Source: Ferrigenium straubiae (GTDB taxonomy: Bacteria; Pseudomonadota; Gammaproteobacteria; Burkholderiales; Gallionellaceae). From it: a stretch of 64,000 nt of DNA. Below, one piece after another: positions 10,064 to 17,708 of this stretch; the stretch's first letter is position 1; every line of letters starts with the position of its first letter. The translations under genes and the position numbers were made by a program. The notes under the pieces were generated by a model that saw only the letters and a program-made list of their open reading frames with translations, was not told the DNA's origin and did not search any database. The DNA lies in contig JAHQXD010000001.1 in NCBI GenBank assembly GCA_019449655.1, positions 62,001 to 126,000 on the forward strand, read 5' to 3'.

Positions 10064-10083
10064 CATTGTACTTCAGTACAATG
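10064..10083. promoter_or_regulatory. Perfect 9-bp inverted repeat, candidate operator upstream of the adhesin gene
   Basis: CATTGTACT and AGTACAATG face each other across a 2-nt centre, about 80 nt before the adhesin start codon. There is no following T-tract, so it does not look like an intrinsic terminator. It lies between the LuxR-type regulator gene and its presumed target and has the size and symmetry of a dimeric regulator site. No promoter with good spacing could be assigned; TTGCCG (10108) and TAATAC (10129) are 15 nt apart. Confidence 0.4.
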
Positions 10084-10164
10084 GATTCTCTTGCTTATCC
10101 TGTTAAATTGCCGCGCAGTTACAAACTCTAATACCTACTCGATAATTTTTTCAGGGAGATCGTC

Positions 10165-13100
10165 ATGGCCGAAGTCGCTGCTGTCGCTAAAGCAACCAAT
10201 GTTCAAGGGAAAGTCACCGCCACCAACGCCAAGTGCGAGGTGCGCGAGATCCACGAAGGCGACATGGTTGAAGCGGGAGAGGTCGTCAAAACGGCCGACG
10301 GCGCGAACGTTGAACTGCTATTGACCGATGGCAGCCTGAAACTGATCGAGGGGCTGCAGACCGTCACCCTTAACGACGAATTCCTGTCCACCGATGCCCT
10401 GAATGCCCTGGACAATGCCATCCTGTCCAGCAGCGCCGAAATCGACAGCGTCGTCAGCGCAATCAACAATGGCAATAGCCTGGATAAGCTCCTCCAGGAG
10501 ACGGCTGCCGGCCTGGATGCTGGCAGCAACTCCAACAGTTCCGATGGCGGCACCAGTTTTGTGATGCTGACGAGCGCCGTTGAAACGGTTGCGCCGGCTC
10601 CGGCGTTTACCATGGATTCCAGCCCAAGCTCTGCACCTGCGCCGGTTATCGATCCGGTCGTTACCCAAATTGCTAATCAGATTGCCGCCCAAGCTGATGT
10701 GCTGGCTGCCGCTCAGGCTGCTGCCGAAGCACAATCCACGGCCGATGCCAAAGCTCCGACTCCGACCGCTACCCAACCGGCTGATGCACAAGCCCCAGCC
10801 GATACTACGGCACCAACCATTACGCTTGACGCACCCGCCGGAGTCAACGCGCCTGTCACCGGTACTGCGACGGACGCAGGCGGCACCGTCGATCAGGTTC
10901 AAGTCACCTTTACTGATATGGTGACAGGCAGCACAACGACCTCGAACACTACTGTGGATCAGACTACTGGCGGGTTTACGGCGCCGCTGCCTGCAACCAC
11001 AGGCAATTACACCGTCACAGTTACTGCGACCGACGGTGCTGGTAATACGAGCACGACTGGCGGTACTCCTGTCGATCAAGTCATCGTTGATACCACTGCT
11101 ACGGTTGTCGGTGCGCAGGCTGCTGCCGGCGCTGCTGCCCAAGCAGCCGCTCAGGCCGCCACCGATGCCGCTGCTGCACAAGTTGCTGCCGATGCCACTG
11201 CCCAAGCCGCTGCGGCTAACCCCACTTCTCAAGCGGTTGCTGCCGCTGCTGCCCAAGCCGCCGCCCAAGCTGTTGCTGCCAGCGCCGCCGCCGCTCAAGC
11301 GGCAGCCGATGCTGCTGCGGCTCAGTCCGCCGCCACGACTGCCGCTCAAACGACAAACTATGCCTCTGCTGTTGCTGCGCAAGCCGCCGCCGCTGCCGCG
11401 GCTCAAGCTGCTGTCGCAGCCGCTACCCAAGCGGCTGCGGCCACTGTAGCAGCTAACACCGCCGTTGCGGTTGTCAACGCCGCGGTCGCTGCAGACGCTG
11501 CCGCTGCCGCTGCGACTACTGCGCAAGCCGCCGCTGCCGCTGATGTTGGCGCTCAGGCCGCTGCTGCACAGGCTGCCGCTGCCGCTGCCGCAACTGCAGC
11601 GACTGCCGCTTCCACAACAGCAGCACAAGCCGCTGCCGATCTGGCTGCCGGAAACAATGCCGCAGCCGCAGCCGCTGCCGCGCAAGCTGCCGCACAGGTT
11701 GCCGCCGCCAACACCGCCGTTGCGGTCGCCAACGCGGCGGTCGCTGCGGACGCCGCAACTGCCGCTGCTGCCGCAGCCCAGGCTGCTGCTGCCGCTGATA
11801 CAGGCGCACAAGCTGCCGCAGCCCAGGCTGCCGCTGCCGCTGCTGCCGCTGCTGCGACCGCTGCTTCGACCGCTGCAGTACAGGCCGCAATCGATCTGAC
11901 TGCCGGAAACCATGCCGCAGCCGATGCTGCTGCCGCACAAGCTGCCGCACAGGCTGCTGCCGCCAACACCGCCGTTGCGGTAGCTAACACCGCAGTTGCT
12001 GCAGACGCCGCTGCCCAGGCTGCCGCCCAAGCTGCCGTTATCGCCGGAGATGTTGCCGATGTCGAAAGCGCCGCCCAGCATGTTGCTGATACGGTGGCAG
12101 CCGCTGCCGATGCGGATCGTGCGGATGCGATAGCTGATGCACAAGCAGTTAGCGCTGTTGCGGCTGCAAACGCTGCCACAGAGGCAGCCTTGGCGGCCGA
12201 TGCTGTGGTTGCCGCGGATCAGAAGACTGCGATCGCTGATCAAGCTGCAGTTGAGAAACTTGCCACTGCATATGATGCTGCCGTAGTCGCAGTCGATGCA
12301 TTAGAGGGGCAGAAAGATGCGGCTGCAGGATTGGTGAATAGTACGGATGCCGCTGCTGATGCGGCTGTAACCGCAGCTGCCAAGGCCGATGCCGCTGTGG
12401 CAGCCGATCAGAAGGCAGTAAGTGCAGATCAGGCTGCAGTTAGAACCTTCACCGCGGCATACAACCAAGCTGCCGCTGTTGCTGAAGCAATAGAAGCACA
12501 GAAAAATGCGGCTGAAGACGAGGTGGAAAGTACTGCAAGGGCTGCTGCGGATGCTGCTGCAGTCGCTGCTGCTGCAGATGCCAAGCTTGCTAAAGCGCAA
12601 GCGGCCTTGAATGCTGCACTTGAGTCTGACCATGATGATGACGATAAGCGCGATAACCGTGATAATCGCGATGACCATGACAACCGCAGCAAGAACGACA
12701 ACAACGATAAAAACGATAAAAACGGTAAGGATGACCATGATGTAGACGATGGCGATGTGGCTGCCTTGCAGAAAGCTGTCGCGGACGCCCAGACTGCTGC
12801 CGACAGTGCTCATGTTGCTGCGGATAAGGCTGCAGATGCTGCTGCCAAGGCGGTAGTAGCGTATGAGTCGATTGAGCAGGCAGAGGCAAAAGCCGAGGCT
12901 GCTGTCGAAGCTGCGGCAAGCAGCTTGCAGGCAGCGCAAAACACATTGGCTGCCGATCAGGATAAGCTTGCTGCCGATATGCAGACTGCGAATGGGTTGC
13001 ATGCCACAGCCGATACGGCGGTGGCTGCTGCGCAGGGTGCGGCAGCGGCATACGAGTCGCTTGAGCAAGCGGCGGCAGACGCTAAAGCTGCAGCCGAAGC

Positions 13101-13551
13101 TGCGGCAAGCAGCTTGCAGGCAGCGCAGGATGCACTGGTTGCGGATCAAGCGAAACTGGCTGCCGATACCGAGACCGCAAGTGACCTGTATACCGCAGCG
13201 GGTACGGCAATAGCTGCTGCGCAGGACGCCGTTGCTAAAGATAGCTTGGTCGATCTCGCGCAGGATGAGGCTCATGTCGCAGTCGGCACCGCGACGCAAG
13301 ACTTGTTGGCTGCAGTGAGCGCCCTGCAGCAGCACGGTGGCAGCGGGTTGAATATCAATGATGTTCTTTCGCCGGAAACCGTTGATCTGCTGGTGAATGT
13401 GGCTTCCCCGGCTTCCGCAGTAACTGTCGCGGCAAGCAATCCGGATGCGACGGATACATTAACTGCCGAGCCGGATGTTGGTGCTGTGACCGAGCAACTG
13501 GCCCAGTTGCAAGCCATGTTGCAGAACGGTAATACTACCCTTCTGTCTTAA
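10165..13551 (+). CDS. LapA-like surface adhesin with N-terminal retention module and Ala-rich repetitive rod
   Basis: 1128 residues; AGGGAGA 6 nt before ATG. Residues 1 to about 135 match the LapA retention module: 'VTATNAKCEVREIHEGD', 'GANVELLLTDGSLKLIEG', the LapG-type cleavage motif T-A-A-G at 113-116 and 'GTSFVML'. A single Ig-like domain spans about 213-310. From about 312 to 1050 the chain is dominated by Ala with regularly placed Gln, Asp, Thr and Val, including 85-residue (431-600) and two pairs of 63-residue repeats (682-807, 900-1025), and a 43-residue Asp/Asn/Lys/Arg tract (822-864). No GGxGxDx RTX nonapeptides are seen. The last about 75 residues ('GLNINDVLSPETVDLLV' ... 'AMLQNGNTTLLS') are non-repetitive and presumably hold the secretion signal. 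It is predicted to be exported by LapBC/TolC, held in the outer membrane and released by LapG when LapD is not bound to c-di-GMP. Confidence 0.85.
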   Translation: MAEVAAVAKATNVQGKVTATNAKCEVREIHEGDMVEAGEVVKTADGANVELLLTDGSLKLIEGLQTVTLNDEFLSTDALNALDNAILSSSAEIDSVVSAINNGNSLDKLLQETAAGLDAGSNSNSSDGGTSFVMLTSAVETVAPAPAFTMDSSPSSAPAPVIDPVVTQIANQIAAQADVLAAAQAAAEAQSTADAKAPTPTATQPADAQAPADTTAPTITLDAPAGVNAPVTGTATDAGGTVDQVQVTFTDMVTGSTTTSNTTVDQTTGGFTAPLPATTGNYTVTVTATDGAGNTSTTGGTPVDQVIVDTTATVVGAQAAAGAAAQAAAQAATDAAAAQVAADATAQAAAANPTSQAVAAAAAQAAAQAVAASAAAAQAAADAAAAQSAATTAAQTTNYASAVAAQAAAAAAAQAAVAAATQAAAATVAANTAVAVVNAAVAADAAAAAATTAQAAAAADVGAQAAAAQAAAAAAATAATAASTTAAQAAADLAAGNNAAAAAAAAQAAAQVAAANTAVAVANAAVAADAATAAAAAAQAAAAADTGAQAAAAQAAAAAAAAAATAASTAAVQAAIDLTAGNHAAADAAAAQAAAQAAAANTAVAVANTAVAADAAAQAAAQAAVIAGDVADVESAAQHVADTVAAAADADRADAIADAQAVSAVAAANAATEAALAADAVVAADQKTAIADQAAVEKLATAYDAAVVAVDALEGQKDAAAGLVNSTDAAADAAVTAAAKADAAVAADQKAVSADQAAVRTFTAAYNQAAAVAEAIEAQKNAAEDEVESTARAAADAAAVAAAADAKLAKAQAALNAALESDHDDDDKRDNRDNRDDHDNRSKNDNNDKNDKNGKDDHDVDDGDVAALQKAVADAQTAADSAHVAADKAADAAAKAVVAYESIEQAEAKAEAAVEAAASSLQAAQNTLAADQDKLAADMQTANGLHATADTAVAAAQGAAAAYESLEQAAADAKAAAEAAASSLQAAQDALVADQAKLAADTETASDLYTAAGTAIAAAQDAVAKDSLVDLAQDEAHVAVGTATQDLLAAVSALQQHGGSGLNINDVLSPETVDLLVNVASPASAVTVAASNPDATDTLTAEPDVGAVTEQLAQLQAMLQNGNTTLLS
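11455..11964 (+). repeat. Two tandem 255-nt (85-residue) repeats in the adhesin gene
   Basis: Copies at 11455-11709 and 11710-11964, each starting with Asn-Thr-Ala-Val-Ala-Val and containing 'GAQAAAAQAAAAAAA'. A truncated third copy begins at 11965. Translated copies differ at only about 15 of 85 positions. 85 is close to but not a multiple of 7. Confidence 0.9.
12208..12585 (+). repeat. Two 189-nt (63-residue) repeats, family I, in the adhesin gene
   Basis: Copies start at 12208 and 12397, each with 'VAADQK', then 'ADQAAV', 'AYDAA'/'AYNQA' and 'EGQKDAA'/'EAQKNAA'. The copies have clearly diverged. 63 residues equal nine heptads, consistent with a coiled coil. Confidence 0.8.
12628..12756 (+). 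repeat. Asp/Asn/Lys/Arg-rich low-complexity tract inside the adhesin
   Basis: 43 codons with almost only Asp, Asn, Lys, Arg, His and Gly ('DHDDDDKRDNRDNRDDHDNR' and onward), made of short imperfect GATAAC/AACGATAAA-type DNA repeats. It separates the two 63-residue repeat families. It could bind divalent cations or act as a flexible hinge; neither is shown by the sequence. Confidence 0.8.
12862..13239 (+). repeat. Two 189-nt (63-residue) repeats, family II, in the adhesin gene
   Basis: Copies start at 12862 and 13051, each opening Tyr-Glu-Ser-(Ile/Leu)-Glu-Gln and containing 'EAAASSLQAAQ' and 'KLAAD'. They have the same period as family I but a different sequence, again nine heptads. Confidence 0.85.
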
Positions 13552-13575
13552 GATGTATTAGGGTGGCTTAAAATG

Positions 13576-13598
13576 GGGACGGTAACGTCCCTATTTTT
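13576..13598 (+). terminator. Rho-independent terminator of the adhesin gene
   Basis: GGGACG - GTAA - CGTCCC hairpin followed by TATTTTT, 24 nt after the adhesin stop codon. Confidence 0.85.
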
Positions 13599-13680
13599 GC
13601 TTTAAGTACCACACAGAAGTCAGTAAGTATGGCTACACCGTAAGCTACCCTTTCATGGTGTGCAGCGGGGGCACGACCTT

Positions 13681-13734
13681 GTGGGAGCGGGCTTGCCTGC
13701 GATAGTTTGTGTTCGCGGGTAAGCCCGCTCCTAC
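13681..13734. repeat. REP-like palindrome (family D)
   Basis: GTGGGAGCGGGCTTGCCTGCG is mirrored, with three mismatches, by CGCGGGTAAGCCCGCTCCTAC. This is the classic pseudomonad/betaproteobacterial REP pattern. It sits between the adhesin terminator and the FecR-domain gene; the rest of this 295-nt gap shows nothing. Confidence 0.75.
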
Positions 13735-13846
13735 AAAAAACGGCATATTTGCTGTAGCCATGATTTCTGATTGCTGAGTAATATGGTGACAAACGGTGAG
13801 GGCTTGGTTTTTTGTGCAATTGCGTTTTTCTACTGAGGATAGATGA

Positions 13847-14641
13847 ATGAAACAGGCAATCCGCAGATTTGGCCAGATGGCATGTTTCATGTGGCTGTGT
13901 TTCGGCGTGGCGGCCGGCGCTCTTGCCGCTACTGACGGGATTGGCGTGGTCATGAACGTGGAAGGCGCTTTATCGGCCAAGGGGGTGGATGGCGTGCTTC
14001 GGCCGCTGGCGGTCTGGGCCAAGGTGCTCGCGGGCGATACTTTGTTCACCGGCAAGGACAGTTATGCGCGCGTCAAGTTTTCCGACGGCGGGCAGATCAG
14101 CCTGCGCCCGGTCTCGCAGTTCAAGATCGAGGAATATCATCACGACGAGCAGGAGCCGGGGAAAGATGCTGCCAAGTTCAACTTGCTCAAGGGAGGCTTG
14201 CGCGCCATCAGCGGATTGATCGGCAAGCGTGGCGATCCCGACAGCTACGGCGTCAAAACGCAGACGGCGACGGTGGGCATACGCGGCACCAAGTTCGGCG
14301 TGCTGTTCTGCAAGGGGGACTGTACCGATATTCCCCCGCCTGCCGACGGCAAACCGCTCGAGGATGGAACCCATCTTGACGTGCTGGAAGGGACGATCAT
14401 CGTCAGAAACGCAGCGGGAAGCCAATTGCTGAATGCCGGGCAATTCGGTTTCGTGGGAAGCCTCAGCACTCCTCCGGTTATGGTTCCGGAAGAGCGCGGC
14501 GTGAGAGTGGATGTCCCCGCCAAGATTTTCATCGACAAGGTCAGGGGCGGTTCGGATGGAGAAAACCATGGAGCCGGGGAGACTACGGGGAATCCGGGTG
14601 AAAATGGGAAAGAGTCAGCTCCCCTGGTATGTCCGATCTAG
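13847..14641 (+). CDS. Secreted FecR-domain protein of the adhesin locus
   Basis: 264 residues with a signal peptide ending A-G-A-L-A (about residue 27) and GAGGAT upstream. The middle is a FecR-type beta domain: 'GDTLFTGKDSYARVKFSDGG', 'ISLRPVSQFKIEEY', 'GGLRAISGLIGKR', 'TATVGIRGTKFGVL', 'LDVLEGTIIV'. No transmembrane helix or sigma-factor-interacting cytoplasmic part is present, so it is not a classical anti-sigma FecR; this stand-alone periplasmic form occurs near adhesin and LysM genes. An acidic, Gly-rich tail follows. Two Cys flank a loop ('FCKGDC'). It may bind peptidoglycan or help adhesin anchoring; this is inference. Confidence 0.8.
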   Translation: MKQAIRRFGQMACFMWLCFGVAAGALAATDGIGVVMNVEGALSAKGVDGVLRPLAVWAKVLAGDTLFTGKDSYARVKFSDGGQISLRPVSQFKIEEYHHDEQEPGKDAAKFNLLKGGLRAISGLIGKRGDPDSYGVKTQTATVGIRGTKFGVLFCKGDCTDIPPPADGKPLEDGTHLDVLEGTIIVRNAAGSQLLNAGQFGFVGSLSTPPVMVPEERGVRVDVPAKIFIDKVRGGSDGENHGAGETTGNPGENGKESAPLVCPI

Positions 14642-14693
14642 CCTGGATTGCGCATAATCCCCATCTGCTGAATCGCGCCTCTGTGGCTGAATA

Positions 14694-14722
14694 AAAAACG
14701 GGATATTCATTGTCCCGTTTTT
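14694..14722. terminator. Bidirectional terminator between the FecR-domain gene and lapD
   Basis: AAAAACGGGA is mirrored by TCCCGTTTTT across a 9-nt loop. A-tract and T-tract on the two sides suit the convergent genes on either side. Confidence 0.85.
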
Positions 14723-14739
14723 GTTTTGCGGGTTCCGGA

Positions 14740-16662
14740 TTACTCGCGTGGAATAGCCGGACCCGTTGCGCCGTCGAAGCCTAGCCTGGGCAGCGTGGCC
14801 AGCTCCTCCGGCCGCTTGACGCCTTCCGCAATCACCAGCAGGCCGATGTTGTGGGCAATCTGGCAGAGCCCTTCGAGAAAGGCCTGGTTGCCGGATTGGG
14901 TGTCGATGCCGTTGATGAAGCTGCCGTCCACCTTCAGGTAATGCAGGCCGAGGTCATGCAGCGTGCCGATCCGGCTGAATTCGCGCCCGAAGTGCTCGAT
15001 GCCGATGCGGCAGCCGAATTCCGCGAGGTCCTTGCGGAACGCACGGAAGGCTTCGAGATTGGCGAAGGCGCTGGCCTCCGAAACTTCCAGCCACAGGCGG
15101 CGGCAAAGCGTGGCATTCCCCTGCATCAATTCGCGCATCTTCTTGCGGAAGGCTTCTGATTGCAGCGATTCGCCCGAAAGGTTGACCGCGAGATCGGGCG
15201 AGCCGGGCTCTGCCGCGAGCTGGTTCAACGCGAGGTGCGTTGCGGCGAGATCCAGCTCCGCGGTCATCTGCAAACGGGTTGCCATGGGGAGGAATTTGCC
15301 GGCGGTATGCCATTCGCCTTCTTCGAGGAAGCGCATGCGCAGGGGGCACTCCTGATGCAGCAGTTTTGTCCCGCCAAAGCCGACGACAGGCAGGCCCACC
15401 AGGCGCAACCAGCCGTTCCCGATGGCCTGTCCCAGTTGCTCGGCCCACTGGGCGGCGGTGGTGCGCTGCTGTGAGCCGCTGGATGCTTGGGCACGGCGCG
15501 GCTTGTTGTCGCCGGAGGCCTCCGCCTCGGCCAGCGCGCCGTCGAGCATGCCCATCAGTTGCCCGGGTTCCTTGCCCTGCTGGTAGTCGCTGAAGCCGAT
15601 GCGCACGACAGGCTTGCCATCGGAAAGGTGCGAGGTGTCTCTGGCGATGCGCTCGAACAACTCGTTCGCCAGCGCCTCCGCATCTTCGAGTCCGGGCAGC
15701 GCCACGGCGAAATCGGCACCGTTCAGGCGGCCGACAAGGTGGCCGGGATGCGCAGCCACCGAGGCTTCTATGCTCTTTGCGAATGCCTTCAGGAAACGGT
15801 CTGCATCCAGGCGACCGAGGCGCTGGTTGATCCCACCCAGGTCGACGATGCGCAGCAGGAGCAGGCTGCCCGTATTGGCTTGCTCGTCGGATTTCAGCAG
15901 CTCGGAAAACTGGGAAAAGAAAAACATGCGGTTGGCAAAGCCCGAGACCGAGTCGTAGTTGACCTCGCGGCGAACCGCTTCGAGCCGCGCCGCTTCTTCC
16001 TCGAACATGGTTTTCAGCCGGCCCACCATGGTGTTCATTGCGAAGGCGAGTTGCTTGAGTTCCGGCACTTTCGGCTCTTCGATCGTGCCGAAGCGCCGCT
16101 CGCATATTGCGCGCGCCTGATCGACCACCCGTCCCAGCGGCTCGCGCAGGCGCTTTAGGATGAGTGCGGCTACCCAGCCGCTGATCGCGCCGGCCAGCAA
16201 CAGCCAGCCGGCCATGCTGGTAGCGCCTTTCCACAGCTCTCCGTAGGCGAACTTGCTCTGGCTGCGCAGCTCGATGGTTCCGTACTGCTTCCAGCCGTCG
16301 CTGATCTGCGCATGGCCGGGCGTGGGCTTGATCGGAAACAGGCGGGTAAACCACGCGGGTGCATCGCCGGTGTCCGGCGGAGACTTGCGCTCGACGATGG
16401 GCTTGCCCTTCGGATCAACAATCTGGATCAGCTCGTAATGCCCGCTATCGAATAATGCCGCGACATAGAGCTCGATGTTTACCGGGTCTTTGCTCTGCTG
16501 GGTGATGAGCAGCGCAAGCGCGCTGGCGTTGTCCTCGTTCTTGAGGATGAGTTGTTGCTCGAGGTAATGCCGCGAGGAAAGCAGGCTGACGACTGCGCTT
16601 CCCATGAACGCGAGGAGGGTGGAGAGCGCGACTGCCAACATGAGTTGCCGGAATAATGACAT
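14740..16662 (-). CDS. lapD: LapD-type membrane c-di-GMP receptor with inactive GGDEF and EAL domains
   Basis: 640 residues. Order: membrane helix (about 7-30); periplasmic LapD/MoxY-type domain with 'SDGWKQYGTIELRSQ', where LapD has its key Trp; second helix (about 150-170); HAMP (about 170-222); GGDEF-like domain (about 235-385) with the signature degraded to 'NGADF'; EAL-like domain (about 400-635) where E-A-L reads 'QECPLR'. Both enzymatic signatures are lost, as in LapD, which binds c-di-GMP through its EAL domain and sequesters LapG in the periplasm. It is followed 27 nt later, on the same strand, by no gene of its own operon; lapG lies 27 nt upstream, giving lapG-lapD order. Confidence 0.88.
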   Translation of the reverse strand: MSLFRQLMLAVALSTLLAFMGSAVVSLLSSRHYLEQQLILKNEDNASALALLITQQSKDPVNIELYVAALFDSGHYELIQIVDPKGKPIVERKSPPDTGDAPAWFTRLFPIKPTPGHAQISDGWKQYGTIELRSQSKFAYGELWKGATSMAGWLLLAGAISGWVAALILKRLREPLGRVVDQARAICERRFGTIEEPKVPELKQLAFAMNTMVGRLKTMFEEEAARLEAVRREVNYDSVSGFANRMFFFSQFSELLKSDEQANTGSLLLLRIVDLGGINQRLGRLDADRFLKAFAKSIEASVAAHPGHLVGRLNGADFAVALPGLEDAEALANELFERIARDTSHLSDGKPVVRIGFSDYQQGKEPGQLMGMLDGALAEAEASGDNKPRRAQASSGSQQRTTAAQWAEQLGQAIGNGWLRLVGLPVVGFGGTKLLHQECPLRMRFLEEGEWHTAGKFLPMATRLQMTAELDLAATHLALNQLAAEPGSPDLAVNLSGESLQSEAFRKKMRELMQGNATLCRRLWLEVSEASAFANLEAFRAFRKDLAEFGCRIGIEHFGREFSRIGTLHDLGLHYLKVDGSFINGIDTQSGNQAFLEGLCQIAHNIGLLVIAEGVKRPEELATLPRLGFDGATGPAIPRE

Positions 16663-16689
16663 GATTACCTCGTTATCTTCTGTTTATGT

Positions 16690-17442
16690 TTATTCAAAAC
16701 CTTCCGCGCGAGCGCGCGCCAGAAGTTCTTCCCAGCGCGAGAGGCGCTTGGTGCTGGTCGAACTGGCGGAGCCGCTGGCAGAGACTCCTGCCCATATTCC
16801 CTGGCCGTTGAAGCTGAATACCGGCGACAAGTCCTGGCGGCGTGATGCGGGGCGGATGTCGCTGAGCAGGTTGTCGAGAATCTGCGGCTCGGCATCCGGG
16901 TCGCTGTAGTAGGCCAGCACCATGTGGGCCTGTGTGATGTTGCTGGCGGTTCCGCCCATTCTGGCCTTGACGTAGATCAGCCGCAGTTGCGACACGTCCA
17001 TGCCGGCGGAGAGCAGCGTAAAATACTTGGCGATGGCGTAGTCCTCGCAGTCTCCCTTTCCGTGCCCCAGCGATTCCATCGGGGTCGCCCAGTAATCGCT
17101 TTGCTCCCAGGCATCCTTGTCTTCCATGAACTGCATGCGCCGGTTCCAGAACTCGTTTACTTTCTGGATCTGCTGGTCGGGGTCGGCAATTTTTTCCGTG
17201 TCCGCCACCAGTTTTTGCCAGTCGCGGAATTTTTGCGTCGCCGGCGCCCCGAAACGCTGGGTGATGGATTTCAAGAGCCTGTCCGCATCGAAACCAGCCG
17301 CGCGCGCCAGCGAAAACAGCATCATCGAGGCGGCGAACAGCATTAACATACGGTAAGTTATTGAATGCGATTTCAAATTCTGGTGCGGCTTCCAAGCGGT
17401 GGGTTTGCTCATAAATCGGTATCTGCCGAAATGCACAATCAT
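16690..17442 (-). CDS. lapG: LapG-type periplasmic Cys protease (transglutaminase-like)
   Basis: 250 residues as drawn from ATG 17442; starts at 17412 or 17349 are also possible, and none has a convincing ribosome site. A hydrophobic export segment covers about residues 32-48 ending 'ARA'. The catalytic triad of the LapG/BTLCP family is visible: Cys132 in 'GKGDCEDYA' (which also provides the Ca-binding acidic residues), His173 in 'QAHMVLAY' and Asp190 in 'QILDNLL'. LapG cuts LapA between the two Ala of TAAG; the exact motif exists in the neighbouring adhesin. It is divergent from the outer-membrane channel gene. Confidence 0.9.
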   Translation of the reverse strand: MIVHFGRYRFMSKPTAWKPHQNLKSHSITYRMLMLFAASMMLFSLARAAGFDADRLLKSITQRFGAPATQKFRDWQKLVADTEKIADPDQQIQKVNEFWNRRMQFMEDKDAWEQSDYWATPMESLGHGKGDCEDYAIAKYFTLLSAGMDVSQLRLIYVKARMGGTASNITQAHMVLAYYSDPDAEPQILDNLLSDIRPASRRQDLSPVFSFNGQGIWAGVSASGSASSTSTKRLSRWEELLARARAEGFE

Positions 17443-17708
17443 TATGCGGGATTTATCGGGTTCTGTAGCCTCGATTCGCGGCCGTTGTGCAGGTTTGCCG
17501 GATACCGTCCTCGCCGAAAGGCAAATTGCGGAAAATTCTAAATCAAAACGCTTTACTGAGACAGTATTTTGCGTATAGAGTCATCGCCTTAATTCAGTCA
17601 AGCGTTGATTGCAGGAAAAATATAAGAACAAGAACTCTGGGAATGCTGCGCAGGTACCTCGGCGCATATAAAAAAAATATTGGCGGGATATTCAGGGGGG
17701 AAGAGGTT

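Noticed and set aside
11520-11900. Antifreeze-like (type I) function of the Ala/Thr-rich repeat
   Set aside because: Ala-Ala-Thr runs recall such helices, but the regular 11-residue Thr spacing is not seen.
10318-12243. 641-residue Ser/Gly-rich frame on the minus strand
   Set aside because: It is the antisense of Ala codons (GCN read backward gives Ser, Gly, Cys, Arg) in the adhesin gene; no ribosome site or domain.
11455-13239. CRISPR-like or satellite array
   Set aside because: Repeats are 189-255 nt, contiguous and coding, with no unique spacers; they are protein repeats.
13568-14055. Small minus-strand frames over the REP element and the FecR start
   Set aside because: Palindromic repeats often open such frames; no ribosome site and overlap with a better supported gene.
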